From assembly GCA_944989445.1 (NCBI GenBank), contig CALYLW010000210.1:496001-560000 (forward strand): a stretch of DNA of 64,000 nucleotides. Direction: 5' to 3'. The notes under the pieces are model-generated. The model saw only the letters and a program-made list of their open reading frames with translations. It was not told the DNA's origin and searched no databases. Below are positions 20,413 to 35,349 of this stretch, in pieces (position 1 is the stretch's first letter; each line of letters starts with the position of its first letter). A program made the position numbers and the translations under genes. The DNA comes from Ampullaceana balthica. Its lineage: Eukaryota; Mollusca; Gastropoda; Lymnaeidae.

Positions 20413-20734
20413 CAGGGGTGTGTCCAAACCTTTCGTAAAGAAGGGTGTATTTCATGAAGTAAAAGTATGCGTGGGGCCGGATTGAAATAAGAAATAAAGA
20501 TAGATATACATGGAGACAGATATACAGGCTTTTAGTTATATCATTGTTTTGGGGTTTGTAACTTGTACGAGTTAAATTATGTGTGGAAATAAGAGAACAA
20601 TACTAATAAGATTATAGAGATTTTAAAAATATCTTATTCCTTTATTAGAAATAAAAAGGGGAAAAAATCAAATTTATTGAATAAAAATGTGTATTTATAC
20701 TACGTACCATAAAATGAATAAAATTTGTTGAAAT

Positions 20735-20819
<85 letters not shown>

Positions 20820-21588
20820 GTCCCGTGACCGTTGGGAGGGGGACGGGGGTGGGTCGAGCGCATGGACACATCAACTGACAACGATGTCCACATTTACCTA
20901 TCGTGAGCGGCAGCCAGTAATTCATTCAACCTTAGCCCTGTCCTTTCCTGTATGTTGTCAAAGCCAACTTTTCCGCTGCCGACCTCTTCGTCGGCCCCTT
21001 TCGACAGTACCATAAAGGATTATTTTTGCCAGGCTATCATGTCGCAGCACATGACCGAACCATGCCAGCGTGCGTCTCTTAATTGTCCCTATATTGGTTT
21101 TTTGACGACCCTAAATGGAGGCTATTCTGTCCCAGACTTACTCATTGGTCTTATGTTCTAGATAAGAGATCTGGACAATTTTTGTTATGCATTTGTCTTC
21201 AAATGTCTGTTGAAATATAACTAGAGCCAAAAGGTTTGTGTTAAAAATGTTGATGTAAAAAATGTCTACAAATTGTAAGTACACGGAAACCACATTAATT
21301 TCCTAAACAAAACAATGTTACGTCTACGATTTTGCAAATCGGACATCATCGAATTTCGTACACATCACAGTGCATAACTTTATTGGCCTCTTTAAACCAG
21401 AAAATGTCATCGATCTATACCATCATTTAAAGTCATCGCATTAACAAAACAAAAGGAAAATTTTCGGATTTTTAAAATCAGATTGTCATCGTTTAAGAAA
21501 AACTCCGAGAGTCAATTAATTAAATACGAAATTTAAAAAAGTAACACAGTCCGCATCTGGCCCGCGGGTTTGGCTTTGGACACCCTTG
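20413..21588. mobile_element. hAT-type element with 8-bp target duplication
   Basis: The left end CAGGGGTGTGTCCAAACC and the right end GGTTTGGCTTTGGACACCCT, then TG, are inverted repeats of the CAGGGGTGTCCAAA type known from hAT elements, with GGCCCGCGG just inside the right end. The flanks are ATTTACGC (20405-20412) and ATTTACAC (21589-21596), matching at 7 of 8 positions. At 1176 bp and without a transposase it is non-autonomous or decayed. Confidence 0.85.
20735..20819. repeat. (ATC)n microsatellite, about 28 copies, inside the hAT element
   Basis: An uninterrupted trinucleotide run. Poly-His, poly-Asp or poly-Met frames across it are artefacts of the repeat. Confidence 0.98.
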
Positions 21589-21596
21589 ATTTACAC

Positions 21597-22568
21597 CTTG
21601 AATTAAAGTACTTTCTGAAAATAAAACTGAAAAAAAATATTAAGTTATAATTTTTCAATTTCTATGTATGTATTTAAGTAGTATATGTAAGCTAATACAT
21701 TTTTTTCTTAATTATTGCAGCTCCTGCATTATTGCTCTTGTTTTATACGTGATTGTTGATTAAATTGTAAATGAATTTTAAACTGTTAAATAAACGGACA
21801 ATTTTCCCAATAAAACTGACACATTCCAGAGCTCTAATATTTTATTGCTGTCTATCTAATTATTTCCTTCTTTTTCCCCACCTCTAACAAGCCTTTTATA
21901 ACTCACGCCCCCACTTTAAAAGCTCCGCCTTATGTTTCTGGTAAAAATATCAAAAAGATGAACGCTCACTTTAAAAACAGATTTTCAACACAATGTTTAT
22001 TTTGCGTGAAATTTAAGCAAAACCCAATAACCTACCGTGTGCCCTCGCGGGCTTATTTTTCCTTAAAATTGTTTCGTTTCTTGCTATCTGGTTCTCCGAG
22101 CGGATGTTCACTTCGTGGACAAACAAAAAATTGGAATTAAATTCCCGGACAACTGAAACGAGGGCCCATCTGCTTCGAATCACCAGTCAGTCTTCTGCTG
22201 GATGCCTTCATGTGTTTAATACAGGACGGGATGTTACTAGGCTATGCATAAAGATTATGTTTATATAACTGTTTTTTTTTAAACTAACGATTTTAAGTTT
22301 CATTAAAATTTAATTGAATTACGGTATGAAATTAGTGGTTAAGATTTAGTTCCTGGTCTTTCATTTCTTTGATGAGCCTGTCAGGGTCGAAAGATGAACA
22401 TGACTGGTCAGTTCGAGAAATCAATGTAATCTTTTCTATCATCAAGTATTTGACAGGTTTCTGCAACAATATCAATTAAACGTTCTACGTTAATGATTTT
22501 GTCGGCTATCGTAGAATTACGTGTTGGTGAGCAAATATGTAATTAATACATATACTTTCTTTCACTGA
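21597..22568. other. Intergenic, no feature recognised
   Basis: AT-rich; no exon with good splice sites, no tandem repeat. Confidence 0.6.
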
Positions 22569-27102
<4,534 letters not shown>

Positions 27103-27103
27103 A

Positions 27104-27143
<40 letters not shown>
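27103..27143. repeat. (TA)n microsatellite
   Basis: About 20 TA dinucleotides. Confidence 0.97.
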
Positions 27144-27145
<2 letters not shown>

Positions 27146-28589
27146 CAGGGCAATGGAATTAATGACTTTACTTAATAGGCTTGAAGGTACTTGTATTAGT
27201 ATAATGAAACATATTCTTCTGCAAATACGATAAACGTACGTTATTTAATATTCAAAGAAATATCCAAATGCATCTTCAAAACAACCAATGCAATATTCAA
27301 AGAAAAATGTTAATAAATAATAAATTATAAAGTCAACGAAATATTCCAATACAAGTAGGAAATAAAATAAAAGTAAGATTATAATAAAGATTAAAATTAT
27401 AATTCAAATAAATATTCAATTCAAAAAATTATTCAAATTAACCCTTCTGGTACAAGATCCTATTTTACTAATTATTCCCCCTGGTCCAGACATTATTTTG
27501 GAACAAGTTAAAATTTGATAGGCTTGTAAATTATCTTTTAACTTTTTTCCTTTTAAACAATTGATAATAGAGTTCAGATAATTATCTGTGCAAAATTGGA
27601 AAAGGGTGTTTAAAAAACTGTTGTTTTTTTGGTTTACACTTTTTTTTATATTAATCAATGCATTAAATTAACGACGATAGAAATTATTCTAAAATTAGAT
27701 TACAGAAATTAAGATGTATAAGAAAAAACATAAAGCCGCTATTTCTGGGGGTGAAATCAATGACAAACGCTAATCTTATCAAATATATTATTAATTTTTA
27801 ATTTAAAAAAACATTAAAATTTATTAAATAATGAAAATTTTTTACTCAATAAAAATATAATAGGATTTATCGAGTGTGCCTAAATACTATTAACAACATT
27901 GCTAGGCAACAATAAAACAGATCCGCACAGAAAATTCATTTATTGGTCAGTATTCATAATTTAAAAAGCAAAATATCCATTTTAAAAGCCAAATACGCAT
28001 TCATATAAACATTGAAATAAAAAGACACTCGCAATCTTAACAAGCAAAATCTTTTTTTCTTCTTCTTTTCTGGTTCATTTTCATATAGTGAATTTTAAAA
28101 AAAATAATTAATTAATTATCTTTTTTTTTACCTATGTCTTTAAATAACACGTGTACCTTTTCCACTTTAAAAAACATTACAGCTTATCATTCTTCAATAA
28201 AAAAAAATGTCGTACAATGTTACACGTTGCAATGTTATTATTTCTCCCCTTTGATTAGATTCCTTGACAAGTAAAGTTTCCTAGAAATAAGATCTGGTGC
28301 ATGGTCCCACAGTGGCCAGCACTGAATGTTGGCATTTACTGCTCTTATTTTAACACTGTCTTCAATCCTGTAATATATTAGTATGCAAACAAATAAATAT
28401 AATAAAAGACGAAGACGCAAAATAACTTTCTTATCACTGGTTGAGATTACTGCTGGAAATGTATCCCGATGGGGAAAATTTGGCTTCAGATTATAACTCT
28501 CATTTTGTTCTCAGTGTTTTATTATTCTAGTTTTTATTAGCACTTTTCGCAAAAAAATGGACCTTTTATAATAATAAGGGGCAACAAAG
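27144..28589. other. AT-rich intergenic DNA, nothing recognised
   Basis: Very AT-rich; open frames are short and without family signatures. Confidence 0.6.
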
Positions 28590-29220
28590 CGCTTTCAAGG
28601 ACGTTCCGACGACATTTCGGTGGCATTTTGTACCTCCCCCTCCCCCAACCCCCGTCTCCACTGGCCATACATGTGCATCACGTAAAAAATACTATTTGTC
28701 TTATCTATACAGACGCTTCTTCTATACAGAAGATTAATGCGTCCATAGACCATTCCGGTCTGTTGGCAAGTGATGCAGCGTTCGCAGGCCTCGGCTATAA
28801 GGGTTCCACGCATTACCCAACCGTCTGTATTTCCCTAACTAATGTTAGGTACCCATTCGGAGCTGGGTGGACTCAGTGACGCCCTAGGCCCCGGGTACAA
28901 ATCTTTGCCTTCGAACCCGCGACCATCGGTACGCAGCCGAGCGTGCATGCCACTCGACCATCGTTTTAACCCTTATAGTTATAATAAATAACCCGTAAAA
29001 ACAAAGTTTTTGACTATAAATCCAAACGCGTACCGCTCAAAATAAAGTCTTGGAAAAAATACTGCACCAAAAATAACTCATTTTGAAAGTCCGCGTAAAC
29101 TCGTTCGATGTGTAAATGAGATTTAATTTTTCTGATTGGCTGTTGGAGTCTGTAAGAGTTTGAGGGACCAATCGCTATCGATGACCGGACTAAAATTGCC
29201 TTGTATTATATGGGATAATT
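28590..29220. mobile_element. Dispersed element Y, copy 1, interrupted by a SINE
   Basis: The left part (CAAGGACGTTCC, GGTGGCATTTTGTA, GGCCATACATG) and the right part (ACCCGTAAAAACAAAG, TTTGACTATAAATCC, AAATAAAGTCTTGG, GGGACCAATCGCTATCGA) match 60938-61264 in order. There they are continuous; here they are split by a SINE at 28698-28963. It ends in an (ATT)n run at 29217-29265. Confidence 0.75.
28698..28963 (-). mobile_element. tRNA-derived SINE with LINE-like 3' tail
   Basis: The minus strand starts with a tRNA-like head. Box A is TGGTCGAGTGG and box B is GGTTCGAAGGC, with normal spacing for an RNA polymerase III promoter. The central part (AATGGGTACCTAACATTAGT, then TAGGGAAA) resembles the conserved core of invertebrate SINEs. 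The last ~50 bases (GACGCATTAATCTTCTGTAT, AGAAGAAGCGTCTGTATAGA, TAAGA) match the 3' tail of the LINE at 9516-10045. Shared tails let a SINE use its partner LINE's reverse transcriptase. Confidence 0.85.
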
Positions 29221-29265
29221 ATTATTATTATTATTATTATTTATTATTATTATTCTTAATTTATT

Positions 29266-29687
29266 ATCAATTAACGTTTGTGTTAACTTAAGTCATGCAA
29301 TTAATGTACAAATACAGTCATTCATGAACATCAGATTTAGTTCGCACCATGTTACAATAATTTTTTTTTCTTTTCAGTTCTCACAAATTAATTTACGATT
29401 TTTCTGTCGAAATGGAAAGGGAAGTTAAAAGCCTAAAATTATAGACCTATAACTACCTAGCTTTTTTTTTCTAGGACGAACAGTATTAATTTAACTGTAG
29501 CTAACACGACTACGAACAGGAAATGGTTTCTAAAGTTTGATATTTTTAATTTATAATCCCAATAGTACACATCTTATTACGGCATAAAAATCGCACTCCC
29601 TTCCCCACGCTGCAGTGTCGTCTTCTTTTATAGCTTAGATTTTAGACACTCTACCTTGAACAGGCTCAATATCCCATAAGAGGGGGG
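29266..29687. other. Intergenic, no feature recognised
   Basis: AT-rich; nothing beyond poly-T runs. Confidence 0.6.
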
Positions 29688-29890
29688 CCCTTGTATTTCG
29701 GTGCCCCTGTATTTCGGTGCCCCTGTACTTCAGGGCCCCTGTATTTCGGTGCCCCTGTATTTCGGTGCTCCAGTCGTTCGGCGCGATAACTTTTGTCAGT
29801 GCCTCTGTCGTTCAGTACCCCTGTCATTAAGTGTAAATGAAAGCTTGTTCTCTGTCGTTCAGTTTACTTGTCACTAAGTGTCCCTGTTGT
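29688..29890. repeat. 16-bp degenerate tandem repeat (CCCCTGTATTTCGGTG)
   Basis: About five close copies at 29688-29770, then progressively diverged ones (CCAGTCGTTCGGCGCG, CCCTGTCATTAAGTG) to 29890. Confidence 0.85.
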
Positions 29891-30149
29891 TTAGTCAATG
29901 TTCCAGTGGAGTATCAAGGAAGGATACATATTTCCCTTGGCGCCATGTAACAGGGGCGCCGAAATGATGATCATATCGTTTCATTATAGGTGAAACATGA
30001 TTAGATATCAATTAAGGGGGTGGGGGTGCCAATTTTATCGTTTGTCCCCGGCGCTAAATACCCTTATAGCTACGCCTCTGACCTGTTCTAAGCGTTGCTG
30101 TCTTGAGCAGGTCAAACGCCTCTTGCATCGTCGTATTTGAGATTTTGAT

Positions 30150-30385
30150 GTGTATTTTTTTTCTTTTTTATTTTAAAGCTGCGCCTGGAACCAAGAACAG
30201 CAAACAGCAACACGAATACCCCTCCATTTTTCACCCGATGTTTGTTTTGACGGGCGCACACAAACATCCGCGCCACCTTCTGTTTCGTTGCGCCCTATAA
30301 CAACACTGCCTTCTGTTCAAACGCGACCATTAAAATATTGAATGACTGCGTGGCAAAGGGAGACACATCTTGGCAACTTCACAGA
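30150..30385 (+). other. Possible unassigned exon-like stretch
   Basis: After a good polypyrimidine tract and TTTTAAAG (30177) there is sequence richer in GC than its surroundings. One frame reads ATFCFVAPYNNTAFCSNATI and continues to SWQLHRK, but it opens only after an in-frame TGA, and the end would need a rare GC donor. I do not recognise a protein. Confidence 0.2.
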
Positions 30386-30628
30386 AAGGCAAGTTTTTAT
30401 AGAGATTTTGTCTTTGTAACAAGCCGTATTTGCCGTATTTGTTCCTATCCTTCTTTACTTCCTGTAAAATTTCAATGGTTAAGGAAAGTTTTCATTTATT
30501 AAAAAAATTATTTAGCTATATTAAAAAAAAATAATAACATTTTTCAAATTACATTTCGTTTGGTGCCTTCCTCTCTGTCATTAATTGGTCATCACATTAG
30601 GGACGGTTTTGATTTCTTTTCTATTAGT

Positions 30629-31463
30629 GTCCAGTAACAGTTCTCCCCTGTCTTCTTATCTGTTTACAGACGCTCCTTCTATACAGAAGATTATTGCGTC
30701 CTACTGTCCACAATGAAAGTTCTCCCCTGTGTCCAGTGAACGTTCTCCACTATGTCCTTGAACGTTATTTCCTGTCAACAATGAATGTTCTCTCCTATGT
30801 CCGGTGAATTTTCTCCCTTATCTACAGTGAAAGTTCTCCCCTGTGTCCCGTGAAAGTTCTCACCTGTGTCCAGTGAACGTTCTCCCCTGTGTCCAGTGAA
30901 AGTTATCCCTTGTGTTCACTGTAAGTTCTCCCCTCTGTCCAGTGAAAGTTCTCCCTTGTGTCCAGTGAAAGTTCTCCCCTGCGTCCAGTGAAAGTTCTCC
31001 CTTGTGTCCACTGAAATTTCTCCCCTGTGTCCTGCGAAACTTCTCACCTGTGTCCAGTGAAAGTTCTCCCCTGTGTCCAGTGAAAGTTCTCCCTTGTGTC
31101 CACTGAAATTTCTCCCCTGTGTCCTGCGAAACTTCTCACCTGTGTCCAGTGAAAGTTCTCCCCTGTGTCCAGTGAAAGTTCTCCCCTGTGTCCAGTGAAA
31201 GTTCTCCCCTGTGTCCAGTGAAAGTTCTCCCCTGTGTCCAGTGAAAGTTCTCCCCTGTGTCCAGTGAAAGTTCTCCCCTGTGTCCAGTGAAAGTTCTCCC
31301 CTGTGTCCAGTGAAAGTTCTCCCCTGTGTCCAGTGAAAGTTCTCCCCTGTGTCCAGTGAAAGTTCTCCCCTGTGTCCAGTGAAAGTTCTCCCCTGTGTCC
31401 AGTGAAAGTTCTCCCCTGCGTCCGGTGAATATTCTCCTCTGTGTGTGGTGAAATTTCTCCCCT
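30629..31463. repeat. 23-bp minisatellite with higher-order structure
   Basis: About 34 copies of a unit containing CCCCTGTGTCCAGTGAAAGT. A run of nearly identical units covers 31140-31410, and diverged units flank it. A four-unit (92-bp) block with TGTCCACTGAAATTTCTCC and TCCTGCGAAACTTCTCACC occurs twice in a row (about 31000 and 31092). No frame contains a stop, so a 186-residue minus ORF with a 23-residue repeat runs through it. Its phase cycling shows it is a by-product of the DNA repeat, not a gene. Confidence 0.95.
30653..30704 (-). mobile_element. LINE 3' tail fragment inside the minisatellite
   Basis: CTTATCTGTTTACAGACGCT and the following CCTTCTATACAGAAGATTATTG are identical to the tail of the 9516-10045 LINE. 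It splits a 23-bp unit between TCTCCCCTG and TGTCCACAAT. Confidence 0.85.
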
Positions 31464-31660
31464 GTCTTCAATAAAAGAAACTATAGAACATAAGTGTGTT
31501 AGATATCTATAGGATAACTTAGAGTTTAGATGACAAAGGTTTATAAGATGACATGAGTTCAGTGGTGAACGCTTGTGACGTGTTGAAAGTTCGGCTACAA
31601 CCACTAATTTTTTAAATTTTGTATTTACTTTTTTATGTTTAACTAATTTTCATTTTTTGT

Positions 31661-32474
31661 GGGGTTGTCACACCTGAACAATGGGGTTGTCACACCTGAA
31701 CAATGGGGTTGTCACACCTGAACAATGGGGTTGTCACACCTGAACAATGGGGTTGTCACACCTGAACAATGGGGTTGTCACACCTGAACAATGGGGTTGT
31801 CACACCTGAACAATGGGGTTGTCACACCTGAACAATGGGGTTGTCACACCTGAACAATGGGGTTGTCACACCTGAACAATGGGGTTGTCACACCTGAACA
31901 ATGGGGTTGTCACACCTGAACAATGGGGTTGTCACACCTGAACAATGGGGTTGTCACACCTGAACAATGGGGTTGTCACACCTGAACAATGGGGTTGTCA
32001 CACCTTAACAATGGGGTTGTCACACCTGAACAATGGGGTTGTCACACCTGAACAATGGGGTTGTCACACCTGAACAATGGGGTTGTCACACCTGAACAAT
32101 GGGGTTGTCACACCTGAACAATGGGGTTGTCACACCTGAACAATGGGGTTGTCACACCTGAACAATGGGGTTGTCACACCTGAACAATGGGGTTGTCACA
32201 CCTGAACAATGGGGTTGTCACACCTGAACAATGGGGTTGTCACACCTGAACAATGGGGTTGTCACACCTGAACAATGGGGTTGTCACACCTGAACAATGG
32301 GGTTGTCACACCTGAACAATGGGGTTGTCACACCTGAACAATGGGGTTGTCACACCTGAACAATGGGGTTGTCACACCTGAACAATGGGGTTGTCACACC
32401 TGAACAATGGGGTTGTCACACCTGAACAATGGGGTTGTCACACCTGAACAATGGGGTTGTCACACCTGAACAAT
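31661..32474. repeat. 22-bp satellite array, 37 nearly perfect copies
   Basis: The unit begins GGGGTTGTCACACC and repeats with an exact 22-base step over 814 bases (37.0 units). The only variant I see is CACCTTAACA near 32000. The last unit is followed by GGGGCACAAAGGGGTTGTCAT, a partial copy. Confidence 0.98.
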
Positions 32475-33202
32475 GGGGGCACAAAGGGGTTGTCATAAAC
32501 CTGAAATCAAAATAAGGTGGCGCATGAAACAGAACAACTCTCATTTCTTTGCTGACTCCTTAGATTTTCAGCCTAATACAGTCTGCAAACCAGTGGACTG
32601 AGGTAACCAATAAATAGAATCAACACATCATTCTCATCACGTGCCAGTGAGATACACAGCTGATTCTTTCAGTTTTTACCTGCATGTTGGTTGACGTGTG
32701 GTGACATTTTACATCATGGCAAGTCTGTGTCATAGGTTTGACGCTATAACTTATGAAGTGTTTCCCGAACAGATGCTCCGTCAAGAAGAAATGTGATATT
32801 ATAATTCTACATCCCAAAACAGTATAGTGAAGTTATAGAACAATTATTAACACGACCTGGAAATGAATCAAGAAAACCAATTTAGTTTTAAAGACGATTC
32901 ATATTATACGGTAATTTTTTTTTAATGGACATTTTCAAATGTAAGAATAAAAGAAAACAGAAAATAAATTTGGCTTTATTAAGTCCTGTCATAGTTTTAA
33001 TAATATTATGTCAACAATTGAGCAATGAAGTTTTAAGTATCCTTATTTATGAAACAGCTAATTGCGTTGCTCTCTTAAGGCAATACATTTTCATATACGG
33101 ATTTATGAGCTTCATGTGAAAGTGCGATAAAATGTTATAAACTTATGAAAAATGTTAATATTTCTGATCAAACTTATTTCTACTCACAATTCGTTTTTTA
33201 AA
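32475..33202. other. Intergenic, no feature recognised
   Basis: AT-rich single-copy-looking sequence after the satellite. Confidence 0.6.
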
Positions 33203-33680
33203 AATCCTTTATACTCACTCGTGGCGTCTGCTTGATGCCTTGCTTGATGCCTTGAATGCCGAAAAAAATGTGGATCGATTTTTAACCCACTTTCTCGTAT
33301 GCTAATGAGCTGAAATTTGGCAGGCAGACTGGTGCCCATGATAAAAATGATCTATCAAAAATTTCAGATCCATCGAATGGACTGTAATTAAATTATTGAA
33401 TTTTTAGATTATCTCTATTTATCTCTATGTAGCATGTTAATTTTTGGTGCTAGAGTGTCGCGGTGCGTATTATATTGAAGGACCTTTTTAATATTTTCCT
33501 GTCACGAGGCGCGCTGCGTATTATAGTTACGATACTTTTTTAAATATATTCCCGATCGGTGCGCATTATATTAAACATGTTTTAAGAGACATAACTAAAA
33601 TTTTGGATTTTCGGATTGTCTTGCGCTGCTTATTATAATGAACATTCTTTTAGTTATGTCTCGTATATGAAGGTTTTATA
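33203..33680. mobile_element. Element R, copy 1 (short TIRs, internal GTGCGTATTATAT motifs)
   Basis: It begins AAATCCTTTATACTCACTCG and ends GTCTCGTATATGAAGG. In better copies these are inverted repeats (ATCCTTTATAT). Inside are GATTTTTAACCCACTTTCTC, GAGCTGAAATTTGGCAGGCA and four spaced motifs of the form G(G/C)TGCG(T/C)ATTATA (near 33462, 33511, 33560 and 33626). No ORF. Confidence 0.8.
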
Positions 33681-34074
33681 GTTTTAAAAAAATATGTTTT
33701 TTAAGGATTTTTGTATTAACCATTATAATTTTATATTTAAAAAATATATTGGAATTATATAAAAACCAAGGAAAATGGTGTTGGTTTAATTAATCTCTTT
33801 GAAAGCATGTTATCTGTTGGGGTATTGCATTGTGAAGTAAGACTTTTAGTGAAGTAAGACTGTGATTGACTATATGTTCCGCAAGGCTGTTGGTCAACTA
33901 TTATTGACTATATATGCCACAAGACGGTTGGTCAACTATGCATATGCCGCAAGACGGTTGTGTGGTGGTCATGGAGTCGGTACTTCTGACACTATGTAGT
34001 TGTAATGGTCTTGGTCCTCGGTCAACTTCTGCACTATCTAATAGTCGATCATTCAATAGTCTAACTGCAAGAAA

Positions 34075-34200
34075 CAAGACATCAACAGCTTGTGGTCTGT
34101 GTAACAAGACATCAACAGCGTGTGGTCTGTGTAACAAGACATCAACAGCGTGAGGACTGTGTAACAAGACATCAACAGCTGGTGGCCTGTGTAACTGCTG
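34075..34200. repeat. 30-bp tandem repeat, four copies
   Basis: CAAGACATCAACAGC-T/G-TGTGG recurs every 30 bases. Because 30 is divisible by three it keeps frames open on both strands. A longer duplicated phrase (CAAGACGGTTG near 33920 and 33950) precedes it. Confidence 0.9.
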
Positions 34201-34451
34201 TTTCTTTAATCACATGAACATTACATTTATAGCCAGCCATTCTCTTTCTGAGTTCACGACCACGCCACGCGAGTTCACTTCACAACACAAAGCACGAGCT
34301 CCATACTCAGCCAAGTCTACTCGCGAGCTCATACTATGTCAACACAACAACACGTCTCTTACGGGTTGGTCAACTGTGATTGACTTTATGTGCCAGGGGA
34401 TAATTTAACTCTAATTATCCAACCGTATCTGACAACAGATACCAAATGAAA

Positions 34452-35349
34452 TACCGTATATACTCGTTCTAAAACCCGTTCGTTCATAAGCCGATCCCCT
34501 TCTTTTGGAAGAGAATAGCATTAAAAGTGTGTAACCCGCTCGCGAGAAGACCCCAAAAATAATAGGGCAGCGCAAACAAAATCGTTCACATTTTTGTTAA
34601 AGATTGCAAGCTAAAACGGTCATTATGATTGTTTATTTTGTACTTCCTATCTTTGTCTTTGAGCTCTTTGTTAGGCAAGAGTTACCGGTATTGTTTTTTT
34701 TTCTTTGGTAAACAGTGGCGAAAGCGCATACATTAAAAGTCGTTGTTGAAAACAAAATTTGTAAAATAAATTTACTAAAACATTCACAAAAATAAATAAA
34801 ATGATTAAATACGGTAAGTGCAGATGTTTAATGATATCTTATATTTCTGCTAGAGCAGTCGAATCCTGTAGAATGTACAAAAGAACCTTGATGATCAACA
34901 ACAGTGCTTCTCAAACTTTTTAGTATGACGGACTGGCAGGAATTCTTTTCATTGATTTCACCAGGGACCGGTGAACAATTTTCCCGGTATTGACATGGTA
35001 GCGAAATGTGCTGTATTTTAGTTTATATTAACTTTATTTGTTTCATGTTATGTACTCTTGCCGAAAGATTGACGAATTCTATAGGGTTAGCGTTAATGGT
35101 TTCAAATGGAGGATTATAATTATATTTGTCTGTCCTTTCTTGAAACTCCTGCGGACCGGCGGAAGATAGTTCACGGACCGGCACCGGTTCGCGAACAACC
35201 ATTTTGAGAAACACTGATCTACAATAACAACACAGATATTCAATGAACATGCAGAAATTACCTATGACTGCCCGTAAGCCGACCCCTCAACCTTTCCCCC
35301 TAGATTTTGTCCAAAAAAAAAGTCGGCTTTAGAACGAGTATATACGGTA
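34452..35349. mobile_element. TIR element ACCGTATATACTCGTTCTAAA, carrying a nested hAT
   Basis: The left end TACCGTATATACTCGTTCTA and the right end TAGAACGAGTATATACGGTA are perfect inverted repeats. GTAAGCCGACCCCTCAACC on the right mirrors a diverged left inner region (CATAAGCCGATCCCC). The flanking TA on both sides could be a TA target duplication. There is no transposase. A 315-bp hAT-type MITE sits inside. Confidence 0.88.
34902..35216. mobile_element. hAT-type MITE with 8-bp target duplication, nested
   Basis: The left end CAGTGCTTCTCAAACTTTTT and the right end AAATGGTTGTTC...TTTTGAGAAACACTG are hAT-type inverted repeats. Inside them are GGACTGGC, GGGACCGGTGAAC and GGACCGGCACCGGTTCGCG. 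The flanks ATCAACAA (34894-34901) and ATCTACAA (35217-35224) match at 7 of 8 bases. Confidence 0.9.

Noticed and set aside
20645..21015. Poly-Asp, poly-Met and poly-His proteins
   Set aside because: They are frames across the ATC microsatellite inside a hAT element.
28900..28963. A functional tRNA gene
   Set aside because: Boxes A and B are present but the cloverleaf is not, and the sequence continues into a SINE core and tail.
29951..30080. hAT-like element from CAGGGGCG to CGCCTCTG
   Set aside because: The ends look related, but the 8-bp flanks (CCATGTAA and ACCTGTTC) do not match.
31044..31604. Repeat protein of 186 residues
   Set aside because: It follows from a stop-free 23-bp DNA repeat and cycles through all frames; no start context, splice sites or family.
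31661..32474. CRISPR-like array
   Set aside because: Units are contiguous 22-bp repeats without spacers in a eukaryotic genome.
33901..34167. Proteins with PHAVDVLLHR repeats on both strands
   Set aside because: Product of a 30-bp tandem repeat, which keeps frames open.
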